Shown: positions 21,629 through 31,013 of the stretch, in pieces
How the letters are laid out: every line of letters begins with the position of its first letter
Numbering within the stretch: position 1 is the stretch's first letter
Assembly: GCF_001310085.1 (NCBI RefSeq)
Contig: NZ_CP012643.1
Span: forward strand, 4,718,001-4,782,000
Direction: 5' to 3'
DNA: 64,000 nt
Source of the DNA: Rufibacter tibetensis
GTDB lineage: Bacteria > Bacteroidota > Bacteroidia > Cytophagales > Hymenobacteraceae
Program-made: the position numbers and the translations under genes
The notes under the pieces: model-generated
What the model was told of the DNA's origin: nothing
The model's database searches: none
What the model saw: only the letters and a program-made list of their open reading frames with translations

Positions 21629-22805
21629 ATCTCCATAGAGTAGCCCTTGATAAGTCACTTGGCAAGGTAGAGAAGGTAGTTGGAGGTGAACTACTTAACC
21701 CTTCATCAAGTATCCTCCTAATTCTTTGCCCTTGCAAAGTAGAAGAATCATACACATTATATATCAGTCCATCATCAGTATGCCTGAATTCCATAACAGG
21801 ATCTTCGAAATCCCTCATTTCTGGCACTTCTAATTTCATAGTATTTATTGCACCCCTAGCATGAGCAACACTCACGCGATGCACTTCCCCATCATGACCA
21901 CTTATAATCTCATTTAGATCTTCAAAAAACATATCTTGAAGAAGCCTCTTGGGGATTTGCGTTTGAGTAAGCCTAGATTCATGAGCTTTTCTTACTCTCA
22001 TATATAAGTTTCTCCCTCGAAGACTTGGTGTTGTTCCTGTTGGAGCTTGTTCTTCAGCGGAATTTACATTTTCATCAGAATCTTGATTTGAGGCCTCACT
22101 AAATACCTCTTCAATATTTTCAACACTATCACTTTGCCTAGATACTCTAGGAGCTGAATAATTTTTTCTACCAAATAATCTATTTTGAGTTGCAGTAGGT
22201 GACTCATTAGAAGTACTTGAACCTCTATAGGAACTTAAGAACGATTTAAGGTCAGTCTCAGATTTTAGATAGCCATTTTCAACTAGAGCATTAAAAAAAG
22301 GTTCATCTAATTCGAAAGCCAGGTTATTGGTGGTATCACACCAAAACTCAAATGATTTCTTAGCTTCTACAATTGCAGGATCTGATGATTGCTCAGTTAT
22401 TTCAAGCGATGCTTCTATATTAGTATATAGTCCTGCCTCTACAAAATTATTTGAACCAACAATCAGTTTCGCGTATTCATTATTAGAAAAAAGGTAACAT
22501 TTAGGATGAAAAACACTGCTTGCTTCATTATGATACACGTAAAGTATAAACTTTCCATGTTCTTTGAGTAACATTAAATCCTGAACGCCTTCTAAAGTTG
22601 TATGCTCAAAATCTACACCTACTATACATTTTATTTCGCCCCCCCTTTCTAAGAAAGCTGCTAAATCATTAAATATATGTCTTACACCAGACCTTCTAAC
22701 CCAAGCAACTCCAATTTCTAATAATTTCCAATCTAAATTATTTAATTCTTGTTTAAGATATTCGCCAAATTGTAAAGACAAGGGTTGTGATAAAAATTTG
22801 CTCAT
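21621..22805 (-). CDS. Phospholipase-D-fold restriction endonuclease (putative)
   Basis: A 394-residue protein. Residues 1-170 form a PLD-type nuclease domain with one HKD motif: His100 and Lys102 in SVFHPKCYLF, followed by IVGSNNF (117-121). One HKD per chain implies a dimeric active site and, by family precedent, metal-independent phosphodiester hydrolysis. Residues 195-270 are a low-complexity Ser/Glu-rich linker. The C-terminal 120 residues (from YMRVRKAHESRLTQTQIP to the end) are probably the DNA-recognition domain. It is the last gene of a three-gene operon, 4 bases after an SPPY methyltransferase. In BfiI and NgoFVII-type systems a PLD nuclease paired with methyltransferases is the restriction enzyme. 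A phospholipase is unlikely as there is no signal peptide. Sequence-specific cutting is inferred. Confidence 0.8.
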   Translation of the reverse strand: MSKFLSQPLSLQFGEYLKQELNNLDWKLLEIGVAWVRRSGVRHIFNDLAAFLERGGEIKCIVGVDFEHTTLEGVQDLMLLKEHGKFILYVYHNEASSVFHPKCYLFSNNEYAKLIVGSNNFVEAGLYTNIEASLEITEQSSDPAIVEAKKSFEFWCDTTNNLAFELDEPFFNALVENGYLKSETDLKSFLSSYRGSSTSNESPTATQNRLFGRKNYSAPRVSRQSDSVENIEEVFSEASNQDSDENVNSAEEQAPTGTTPSLRGRNLYMRVRKAHESRLTQTQIPKRLLQDMFFEDLNEIISGHDGEVHRVSVAHARGAINTMKLEVPEMRDFEDPVMEFRHTDDGLIYNVYDSSTLQGQRIRRILDEGLSSSPPTTFSTLPSDLSRATLWRFI

Positions 22806-22809
22806 ATAG

Positions 22810-23712
22810 TTAATCCATTAATTGGTCATATGGAAGTACTGTAGTCCCTTTGGTTTTTTTCAATGCAGGTTTAGAAAATATAATGACATATTCATGGACA
22901 TTTTTAAATAAAAAGTTTGGTGGATAAGGATAGCTTCCGAAAATTGGTCTCTGCTCACCTGAAGATCCCCATTTACCTCCTGTTCCATCTTTTGACCATA
23001 TCACTTCTGAAATCATCACAAATCCTAATTCTCTCAACATGATAGTAAAATCAGCTGCGAGAGGGAATGTAAGCAAACCATGATCTGTATGTTGATTCAC
23101 ATTAGCAGTAACAATGCAAATTTTTCTTCCAGGAGTTAGAACTCTAAAGCACTCCTCAAATACTGGTCTAATAGCAGTTAAAAAACTATTATAACCTGAT
23201 ACAGTACCTATATTGGCTTCTGATTCCCCATAATCAGCTTTATTCCAATATGGTGGACTAGTAATTATTAAATCTATAGAGTTATCCTCAACTGAATCTA
23301 ATTTACGGCTGTCACCATGAATAACTTTCAACCTAGCCTCATTAAATTTTAATTCGGAAGCCCCTTGTTGTATTATTTTTATGTAATCTGGATTCTGATC
23401 AACTAAGACAGCATCTCTGCCTAATTGGTTAGCAACTGATCCGGTTGTTCCAGTGCCTGCAAAAGGATCCAAAACAGTCTCACCATAAAAAGAAAAAAGC
23501 TTTATGAGCCTCTTCGGAATTTCTGGAGGAAAAACAGCTGGATGAACTGAATGTGAGGTATTCGCAATATGCCAAACTGTTTTTGTATAATCACGCCATT
23601 CCTCTTTTGTTAATTTACTTTTCTCCTTGATTTCCTCTTTAGACATCAACACTTCCTCAATCATACCTACTATATCTTTATTCTCTTCCAACTGAAACAT
23701 TATTTGAAACAA
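22810..23712 (-). CDS. Site-specific DNA methyltransferase, SPPY type
   Basis: A 300-residue SAM-dependent amino-methyltransferase. The SAM-binding motif LDPFAGTGTT (residues 81-90), preceded by a family-typical HPAVFPPEIPKRLI stretch, comes before the catalytic SPPY (152-155, LIITSPPYWNKADYG). SPPY favours N4-cytosine methylation, though some adenine enzymes share it. A region around 230-270 (GTGGKWGSSGEQRPIFG) may be target recognition. The start codon overlaps the end of the upstream N6-methylase gene by 35 bases, and the nuclease gene follows 4 bases downstream. That is a tight operon in which both modification genes precede the nuclease, an order that would protect the host on transfer. 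The frame is intact and AT-rich, unlike the flanking hsd fragments. A second in-frame ATG four codons in is an alternative start. Confidence 0.9.
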   Translation of the reverse strand: MFQIMFQLEENKDIVGMIEEVLMSKEEIKEKSKLTKEEWRDYTKTVWHIANTSHSVHPAVFPPEIPKRLIKLFSFYGETVLDPFAGTGTTGSVANQLGRDAVLVDQNPDYIKIIQQGASELKFNEARLKVIHGDSRKLDSVEDNSIDLIITSPPYWNKADYGESEANIGTVSGYNSFLTAIRPVFEECFRVLTPGRKICIVTANVNQHTDHGLLTFPLAADFTIMLRELGFVMISEVIWSKDGTGGKWGSSGEQRPIFGSYPYPPNFLFKNVHEYVIIFSKPALKKTKGTTVLPYDQLMD

Positions 23713-25702
23713 ATTTACTCAATTCAATGGCGTTCATAGCAGTTGCACCTAAACTATTAACTAAAATTTTATCCACACATATGATTTCCTCTATATTATG
23801 TGTTTTGTAAGAAACAGTTTCTCTTCCCTTGTTTTTGCTAATAATTGGCTGCTCTTTCGCTTTTTCCCAAATAGCTTGCCCCAATGAATCAAGTTTAGCA
23901 ATCAAATTAGGTTGATTGACAACTCCTATAGGTAACCGTTTAATGAAGTTCGCAGGTACATGAAAACTATCCTCTTCAACTCGCCAAAGCCAATAAACCA
24001 GATTTGAGCAAAGAATTGCATAAATTGAAAAAAGAGTAAATGTATTTGGAAAGTAAAAGTCTTTGTTTTCTACAAAATTTAGCTTTTCACTTGAGCACGG
24101 ATATATAGAAAAATAGTTATAAGCTGTTTTACCTACTTTAATTAGTTGTTCCCTCCCATATTTTAAAGGCTTATCTTCTAAAAGTAGATTACAATCTAAT
24201 TTTCTAGAAATAGAAATTTTGCTAAATAATTCACTCTCCCAATTAGCACTAAACTTGGGTATTTTATCAATAATATTTACATCATTTAATTGTTTATGTT
24301 TAATTTTGCTAAACAATTCTTTTCTAGTATTTGATGTCCATCTGATTATTTCTGTAGTACTAATATTAAAATTTTTATCCTCAACTTTCTTACTATAGCT
24401 AATAATGGAAGCTCTTTGCTTTACATCATCTCCAAATATAGAATCAGGAGTTCTGTCAAAAAAAGAAAATTTCCATGATCCTGGCTGGTTCATTATAACT
24501 TTTCTAGTGGATTTAAATAAACCCGAGCTATTATATGAAATTGACATAGGAACCACAATAATAGCTCTGCCATAATTAGTAAATTTCCACATTGATTGAA
24601 TAAAAGCTAAAAAAATATTTGATTTCGAATTTAGCCTAGTATTATCAGGTAAATTAAAAGCAGCTGTCAGAGTTTTAAAATCTAAACGATTGCCTATTGG
24701 TGAATATGGCGGATTTGCCAACAAGCATTTAAAATCTCCTTTTGTTTCAGGAAATAAATCAATTAATTTGGCTATTGGCCTTTTGTTTGATTTTGATGAA
24801 TTCTCTAAAAAAGGACTCTTTTTAATTTGAACATTAAGCTCTTCTCTGCTAAAAGTTTCAATAGGATAATTCATTTCATCCTGAGTTTTTAACAAACTTA
24901 CTGTATCATAGTTGGTTATATTCAGCCTAAACAAATGCCATAGTTGAAAAGGTGATAAACTATCACAGTGAGGACTTAAATATGTGGAAAGAACAAAGCA
25001 TGATAAACTTATTGAAATAGGATCAATATCAATACCATATAACGTTTTAACTATTTCCTCAGCCGTACAACCATTTTCTAGCTTTATTTTAGCTGCTGCA
25101 AGCAAGAAAATACCAGTACCGCAGGCAGGATCAATTAGGGTTCCATTATAATCCTTTTTTAGAACCCAATTCGCCATATAAAGAGACAAATCCCAAGGTG
25201 TATAAAAAACCCCTGTATTTTTTTTACTTTTACGAGCTTCTAAATTGCTAGAGATTTTAAGAACATTCCTTCTTGTACCAAATCCATGATGATCTAGAAT
25301 ATAGGGTAAAATTGTCTTGAAATAAGAGTTGGGCAAATTATTAATTTCATTTTCTATATTTAATAAAGCTTTTTTATCAATAATATCAGTTGCTTCAATA
25401 CTTGAAGATGACCCAAAAAACCATTTGAAAGCACTTGAAAAAGTTACAACCTGTTCATTTTTACTTAAAGCTTTAAAACATGAAATAATACTCAATATAA
25501 CCCATGATAAATGTTTGTCTGTAAATTCAGTTAAATTTAAAGCCGTATCTTTACAAGAAAATAATTCTATTAATATTTTATTATTAGTAAATTCAGTTTC
25601 AACAATTAAATTATAACATTTATAAATAATTTCTTTAGGCAATGTTATTTCCTTCTCAACAGTACTCCCTTTACTTGGAGTAAATAAATCTATCTGGTGC
25701 AT
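23678..25702 (-). CDS. N6-adenine DNA methyltransferase, gamma type with C-terminal recognition region
   Basis: A 674-residue methylase. Residues 1-150 are a helical N-terminal region. Then come motif X (NTGVFYTPWDLSLYMANWV), motif I (DPACGTG, 191-197), the acidic LYGIDIDP, and the catalytic NPPY at 330-333 (LLANPPYSPIGN). Residues about 430-600 would recognise the target. The stretch FTLFSIYAILCSNLVYWLWR resembles recognition-domain helices of large type II methylases. No nuclease motif is visible at either end, so it is probably a stand-alone modification enzyme rather than type IIG. First gene of the leftward operon. Its strongly AT-rich codon use contrasts with the GC-richer hsdM and hsdR fragments and suggests separate acquisition. 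Confidence 0.88.
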   Translation of the reverse strand: MHQIDLFTPSKGSTVEKEITLPKEIIYKCYNLIVETEFTNNKILIELFSCKDTALNLTEFTDKHLSWVILSIISCFKALSKNEQVVTFSSAFKWFFGSSSSIEATDIIDKKALLNIENEINNLPNSYFKTILPYILDHHGFGTRRNVLKISSNLEARKSKKNTGVFYTPWDLSLYMANWVLKKDYNGTLIDPACGTGIFLLAAAKIKLENGCTAEEIVKTLYGIDIDPISISLSCFVLSTYLSPHCDSLSPFQLWHLFRLNITNYDTVSLLKTQDEMNYPIETFSREELNVQIKKSPFLENSSKSNKRPIAKLIDLFPETKGDFKCLLANPPYSPIGNRLDFKTLTAAFNLPDNTRLNSKSNIFLAFIQSMWKFTNYGRAIIVVPMSISYNSSGLFKSTRKVIMNQPGSWKFSFFDRTPDSIFGDDVKQRASIISYSKKVEDKNFNISTTEIIRWTSNTRKELFSKIKHKQLNDVNIIDKIPKFSANWESELFSKISISRKLDCNLLLEDKPLKYGREQLIKVGKTAYNYFSIYPCSSEKLNFVENKDFYFPNTFTLFSIYAILCSNLVYWLWRVEEDSFHVPANFIKRLPIGVVNQPNLIAKLDSLGQAIWEKAKEQPIISKNKGRETVSYKTHNIEEIICVDKILVNSLGATAMNAIELSKFVSNNVSVGRE

Positions 25703-25836
25703 TTTTGTATTAATAAAACATTTGCAAATTAGTGATTTTACAAATAATGATCACAGACAAATCATAAAACTTTGGCAATTGAGATAGTGATTATATAAAA
25801 TAATCTTTAACAAACTAAAACCTAGGTACTTCTACC

Positions 25837-28359
25837 TTGAAGCCTAAGCACTACACCCTAGACATACCGGCGGTGTTTGAGTACAACGCCCTCACCGTGG
25901 TCTCAGACGGCCAGACCACCCTGCACGGCATGTTCAGCAGCGGCCTGGAGTGGTACGCCGCCTGGAAAAGCATAGACGGCCGTGCCGTGGTAGACAACGG
26001 CTTCGCGCTGGAAACCCTCATCAAAGGCCTGTTGGTGCCGCACCGCCTGCTCCAATACGTGCGCCACTTCATCTTCCATGAGCTGGAAAAAGGCGAGCTG
26101 ATTAAGAAAGGGGCAAAGTACCACCAGTTCTACGGCATACAGTACGCCCTGCAGGAAACCCTCAAGAGCGTGCGCCCCTTCGGCGACGGCCGCATTGGCG
26201 TTATCTGGCACACCACCCGCTCGGGCAAGAGCATCACCATGGCCATTTACACCAGCATCCTGCGCCAGCTACCCCAGCTCCGGAACCCCACCATTGTGGT
26301 GCAGGTAGACCGCTTTGACCTGAACCGCCAGCTCTTCGAGGATTTCGTGGCCGCCAAAGACCTGGTAGGCGACGTGAGCATCGCCAACACCACCGACGAG
26401 CTGCGCACCCTGCTCAGCGGCGAGGGCGGCGGCGTGGTGTTCAGCACCGTGCAGAAGTTCAACCTCAAGGACACCGCCACCGGCCGCGAGCTGGAGCACC
26501 CCGTCCTCAGCTCCCGCGACAACCTCATTGTGATTGCTGATGAGTGCCACCGCACCCAGTACGGCCTGGTGCAGGGCTTTGCGAATAACCTACGCCGCGC
26601 CCTGCCGCAAGCGAGTTTCATCGGTTTCACCGGAACGCCTGTAGACAGCAAAGACGCTGATACCTTGGCCGTGTTCGGCGACATCATCCACACCTATGAC
26701 ATAAAGCAGGCCACCGAAGACAAAGCCGTGGTGCCCATTTACTACGAGCCGCGCCTGGCCAAGCTGCACCTGGGCAACGCCCAACTAGAGGAAGAAGCCG
26801 AGGAAATCACCGGCGGTCTGGAAGAGAATGACAAAAACAAGATTCTTTGGGCCGCCATGGAAGACGCCGCCGGTTCTCAGGAGCGCGTGGCCGCCATTGC
26901 CCGAGACATTCTGCAGCACTACACCGCCCGTAACGCCAGCCTGAGCGGCAAGGCCATGCTGGTGTGCATGAGCCGCCGCAACTGCGTGAAGCTCTATGAC
27001 GCCCTCACCGCACTGCCCGGCTGCCCCGAGGTAGCCGTCATTATGACCACCAACATCGCCAAAGACCCCGTGGCCTGGAACCCGCACGTGCGTACCAAGG
27101 AAGCCATGGAAGGTATCAAAACCCGCTTCAAAGACCCAGATGACAAACTGCAACTGGTCATTGTGCGCGACATGTGGCTCACCGGCTTTGACAACCCGGC
27201 CATGCACACGCTCTACGTAGACAAAGTGATGACCGGCCACAACCTCATCCAGGCCGTGAACCGCGTGGCTACCGTCTTCCGTGACAAGCCCAGCGGCCTC
27301 ATCGTGGACTACATCGGCATAGGTGACCGCCTGCGCGATGCCACCAAGAAATACACCGGCGCGGGTGGCTCGGGTGCCGTGGCGTTAGAGATTGAGGAAG
27401 CCTTCTCTCTCACCCAGGAAATCATAGAACAGCTGCGGGAGCAATTGCCACCTGGGTTCACCTACCAAAACTGGTTGGCCTTAACCCCTCCTGAGAAATT
27501 TAAACTGGTAGGGCTGGCTACGAATTACCTGGTCTCTGATGATGAGCGCTGCAAAGGGTTTATGCTGAACGAGAAGAAGCTCAGCAGCCTGGCCTCTATC
27601 GTGAAAAACCACGCAGCCATAAATGACATTGCGGTAGATATTCTCTTCTTCCAGCACGTGGGCGCGGCCGTGCGCAAAGTCAAATACCCAACCACCAACA
27701 TCAAAAAAACGCAGGGCCAAATCAAAGACCTCATCCACCGCAGCATCGAGAGCGAAGACGTAGTAGACGTTTTCCAGATGGCCGGCATAGAGCGTTTTGA
27801 CATCTCCATCATCAATGACGAGTTCTTGGCCACCGCTAAGGAGCAAAAGACCGGCAACGAACTCAAGCTGGAGCTCCTGCGCCAGATCTTGAATGATGAG
27901 ATCAAGGTCCGCTCTACCAAGAACTTGATCAAGTACCGCAAGCTCAAAGATGAAGTAGAAAAGATAATAGCAGATTACCATGCACACTTCTTTGACAGCC
28001 TTGTGGCTATGGAAAAACTGCGCAATGTGGCCAAGCAGATGCAGGAGGAAGACAAGCTCCGCCAGCAACTGGGCCTCACTGAAGAGGAAGAAGCCTTCTA
28101 CCAGATTCTTGCCAACCACCCCAATGCCGTGCAAGACTTTGACCTGATTAAAGAGCTGGTGAAAAAGATACTGGCAGAGGTCAAGAAAAGCGCCTCCCAA
28201 CCAGACTGGTACAAAAAAGACGACACTAAAGCCCAACTGCAGCTAGCCGTGAAAAAGGTGCTCCGCTTTAAAGTAAAAGAAGACCTGCAGGAGATACTTG
28301 ATGAAATACTGGAACAGGCAGAAGAGCGGTATAAAGTGTGGGCATTTGAAGTGGCTTGA
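25837..28359 (+). pseudogene. hsdR: Type I restriction subunit HsdR, missing N-terminal nuclease and with altered helicase motifs
   Basis: An 840-codon frame matching HsdR from the region just before the helicase to the C-terminus. It begins at a TTG right at the edge of the AT-rich insert, and similarity starts within a few codons (HYTLDIPAVFEYNALTVVSD). The PD-(D/E)xK nuclease domain that normally occupies about 200 preceding residues is absent. Helicase motif II is intact (DECHRTQYG). Motif I reads HTTRSGKS, where the family has a Gly before SGKS. Motif VI reads QAVNRVATVFRDK, where the family has an arginine at the Thr. The C-terminal HsdR coiled region is complete. It cannot cut DNA and probably cannot translocate. 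The long frame without stops suggests recent truncation or residual selection; expression from the TTG is doubtful. Confidence 0.85.
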
Positions 28360-28427
28360 TGATACCTACGATTTAATTACATCTAATTTAAAAATGAAAA
28401 CATTAAATAAACCTTTATAAAAAATTT

Positions 28428-29399
28428 ATGAATCACTGGTGCTACAGAGTAGATAAAAGTAAAGTCAATTATTTCTATAAAGAATTACTTGAGGGTAGAC
28501 TACGACAAGGTTGGGGCTGGGATGCTCGCCAAGATTTAAGAAACTTTCAATTGGATGAAGGTGCAGGACGTAATCGTCCTATGTTTTCTAAAGTGAAAAA
28601 GGGAGATGTTATTTTAGTACCTAGCCTGCCAACCATAGGTGAAGTTGCCCTAGTAAGAGCAACAGAAGATTGGGACAAAGGCTATAGGTTTGAAATTGAC
28701 TCCTCATTAGGTGATTATGGGCATATATTTCCAGCAGAGTATATAAAAAGCTTTAAAAGAGGTAATCAAAATGTTACTGGAAACTTAAGGTCTACTCTTA
28801 AGAATATGTCCAGGTTTTGGAACATCAACCATTATGCTACTGACGTACAAACTTTAATTGCAACAGAACAGTCAGAATTAACAAAAGTACAAGATCACAA
28901 AAGCAGGTTAGAAACTTCTATCGATAGCGTTTTCAATGAAGTATTTAATGGAAGTGACTTTGCCGATAGGTTATATGAAAAATTAACTAACCAATTCTCA
29001 AATGAAGAATGGGAATATGCTTTGATATATGGGTTGAAGAAACTATATCCTATATACAAAATTGAAAGAGTTGGAGGTAAATTAGAAAAGGATCATGGTA
29101 CTGATATATTAGTTAAAATACCCGGAGTTCTACCAGATTCTGAATACGCTATTGCAATTCAAGTTAAAGATTATGAGGGGTTAGTTGGCACTAATGTAGT
29201 TGACCAGATTAACAAATCTGAATTATATTGGGATAACGACAATATAAAACTAATTGAAAGAATTGTAATTGTGATTAGGGCTGATAGATCAAACCATGAT
29301 AATCTTATAAACTTTGACAAAAACATCAAATTTATTTTTGCCGCAGAACTAAAGCAACTTTTATTAGAAATAGGCAAGAAGTTTATAGGCATGAAATAA
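28428..29399 (+). CDS. PUA/EVE-like reader fused to PD-(D/E)xK nuclease domain
   Basis: A 323-residue intact protein. Residues 1-145 look like a PUA/EVE-superfamily domain of the type that reads modified bases: MNHWCYRVDKSKVNYFY, then the beta-strand turn FSKVKKGDVILVPSLPTIGEVALV. Residues 160-323 resemble an Mrr-like nuclease: a helical lead (EWEYALIYGLKKLYP), HGTDILVKIPG with the first active-site Asp, and YAIAIQVKDYEG with the Gln-Val-Lys pair (the DxnQxK variant typical of Mrr). It sits 68 bases after the hsdR fragment and shares AT-rich composition with the decayed genes downstream. The likely function is restriction of modified foreign DNA, by analogy with other reader-nuclease fusions; the modification read is unknown. 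It is the only undamaged gene in this part of the island. Confidence 0.75.
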   Translation: MNHWCYRVDKSKVNYFYKELLEGRLRQGWGWDARQDLRNFQLDEGAGRNRPMFSKVKKGDVILVPSLPTIGEVALVRATEDWDKGYRFEIDSSLGDYGHIFPAEYIKSFKRGNQNVTGNLRSTLKNMSRFWNINHYATDVQTLIATEQSELTKVQDHKSRLETSIDSVFNEVFNGSDFADRLYEKLTNQFSNEEWEYALIYGLKKLYPIYKIERVGGKLEKDHGTDILVKIPGVLPDSEYAIAIQVKDYEGLVGTNVVDQINKSELYWDNDNIKLIERIVIVIRADRSNHDNLINFDKNIKFIFAAELKQLLLEIGKKFIGMK

Positions 29400-29469
29400 G
29401 CCATATAAAACCTGCTTTCTATTTAGTTAGAAATTTCAAAAAAAATATTATCAACTAAGTTCTTACTGA

Positions 29470-29513
29470 AATAGTAATCTTGTCTGAATAAAATCAAACA
29501 AGATTACTATTTA
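29470..29513. terminator. Bidirectional terminator-like hairpin
   Basis: A perfect 15-bp inverted repeat (29470-29484 and 29499-29513, core ATAGTAATCTTGT) with a 14-base loop, 70 bases after the reader-nuclease gene. It is AT-rich, so only moderately stable. Confidence 0.6.
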
Positions 29514-29602
29514 TGCTGAACAGTAACCTTTTATTTATTTTTGGAATATATTAAACTTTATAAATACCACCTTTTTTAATTTATAATTAAAACATTAATT
29601 AA

Positions 29603-29909
29603 ATGAAAGAAAAAAAAGGTTTTGCCCTTAACACTCAAAAAGGAGTGGTTTGACCAAATTGCTGCTGGCATAAAAACTGAAGAATATAGAGAGCTCAAAG
29701 AATTTTGGACTACTCGGCTATGTACATCCGCCGGACTAGGAAACTTTAAGGTATTTGATGAAGTACACTTCAGAAACGGCTACGCCAAAGACGCTCCCTT
29801 TATGCGAGTATAATTCAAAGGAACTGAAATAAGAAAAGACTCAGTTTATGGGGATAAATATTTTGTAATACACTTGGGCAAAGTGCTGGATCTAATAAGA
29901 AAATCTTGA
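29603..29909 (+). pseudogene. ASCH-domain protein, decayed
   Basis: Reading from the ATG at 29603, one extra base in the A/G run near 29613 must be skipped to reach an ASCH-like protein: LPLTLKKEWFDQIAAGIKTEEYRE, then FDEVHFRNGYAKDAPFMRV. An in-frame TAA at 29811 stands where a glutamate codon would continue FKGTEI, and the frame then ends normally with YFVIHLGKVLDLIRKS at 29909. So there is one frameshift and one nonsense mutation in about 100 codons. ASCH domains belong to the PUA-like superfamily and bind RNA or modified nucleotides. It sits between two PUA/EVE-like reader nucleases. Confidence 0.75.
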
Positions 29910-29997
29910 ATGAAAAATATGTTCTAATGATCATGATTAAAAACACTATTTTAAAACAACTTAATATTATTAACCTGCAAGTATTTTTAACTAAAGC

Positions 29998-31005
29998 ATG
30001 CTAAATAAACAATCCATGTGGATGGTAAGGGCCGGAGAAGATGCGTACCTAGCAGAAGAGTTCTTATCAAAGGGACTGGTAGCAATCGGATGGAACCGAG
30101 TAGGAGATTTAACTAACCTAAAAGACTTGGAAAGTCTTAAGATAAAATTATCAACTACTTTCCCTGAGTTTAAAACAGGCAAAATCAACAATGTTGCTGG
30201 CCAAATTTTTCGGTTCAGATTTGAGTTTGCCAAAAATCAAAAAGTGGTTACATATAATAATGTTACTAGAATATACCACATAGGTGAAATCACTTCTGAT
30301 TATTACTACTCAAGTAACTTAACAGATTACCACCACATACGCTATGTAAAATGGATATCGAGTGTAGGCAGAGATGACCTTTCTACAGCCGCTAAAAATA
30401 GCCTTGGTGCTATCATGACGCTGTTCAAACTTCCTGACTTTCTGCAGGAAGAATTGCTACATCAGAAACCTACCCCAGCTCCTACATTCAGTTCTAATAC
30501 TGCAGACGAAGAAACCGTTGAAACTCTTGATACTTTAAAGGAGGACATATAGGCCAGAGCTTATGAGTTCATAAAAGATAAGGTACTTGCCCTAGATTGG
30601 GAACAAATGCAAGAATTAGTTTCTGGTATTCTTAAAGGTATGGGTTATAAAACCTTAATTAGTCCTAAAGGCGCTGATAGAGGCAAAGACATCATTGCCT
30701 CCCCTGATGGCCTAGGTCTGGAGAATCCTAAAATCATGGTTGAAGTGAAACACAGAACTAATACAACCATGGGTTCTCAAGAAATCAGAAGCTTTTTGGG
30801 AGGCTTACGCTCTGGTGATAAAGGCTTGTACGTCTCTACGGGCGGTTATTCTAAAGACGCACGGTATGAAGCGGAACGCGCAAACATTCCTATCACCTTA
30901 ATTGATTTAGAGATGCTGGTTAGATTAATTATTCAGCATTACGACAACTTTGACTCAGATACGAGGGCTTTAATTCCGCTTAAGAAGATTTACTGGCCTG
31001 TTTAA
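29998..31005 (+). pseudogene. Mrr-type restriction endonuclease with N-terminal reader domain, split by a stop codon
   Basis: Two segments in the same frame. Residues 1-184 form a PUA/EVE-like domain (MWMVRAGEDAYLAEEFLSKG, GLVAIGWNRVG). The frame is interrupted by TAG at 30550-30552, then continues through ARAYEFIKDKVLALDWEQMQ into a full Mrr nuclease domain: ELVSGILKGMGYKTLISPKG, ADRGKDIIASPDG (active-site Asp) and IMVEVKHR (Glu-x-Lys). The TAG probably replaced a glutamate codon. All other features of a 335-residue modified-DNA-dependent Mrr enzyme are intact. Without suppression or reinitiation the nuclease is not made as a fusion; reinitiation at the ATG at 30607 could give a reader-less nuclease domain. 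Confidence 0.82.
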
Positions 31006-31013
31006 TCACTTCA

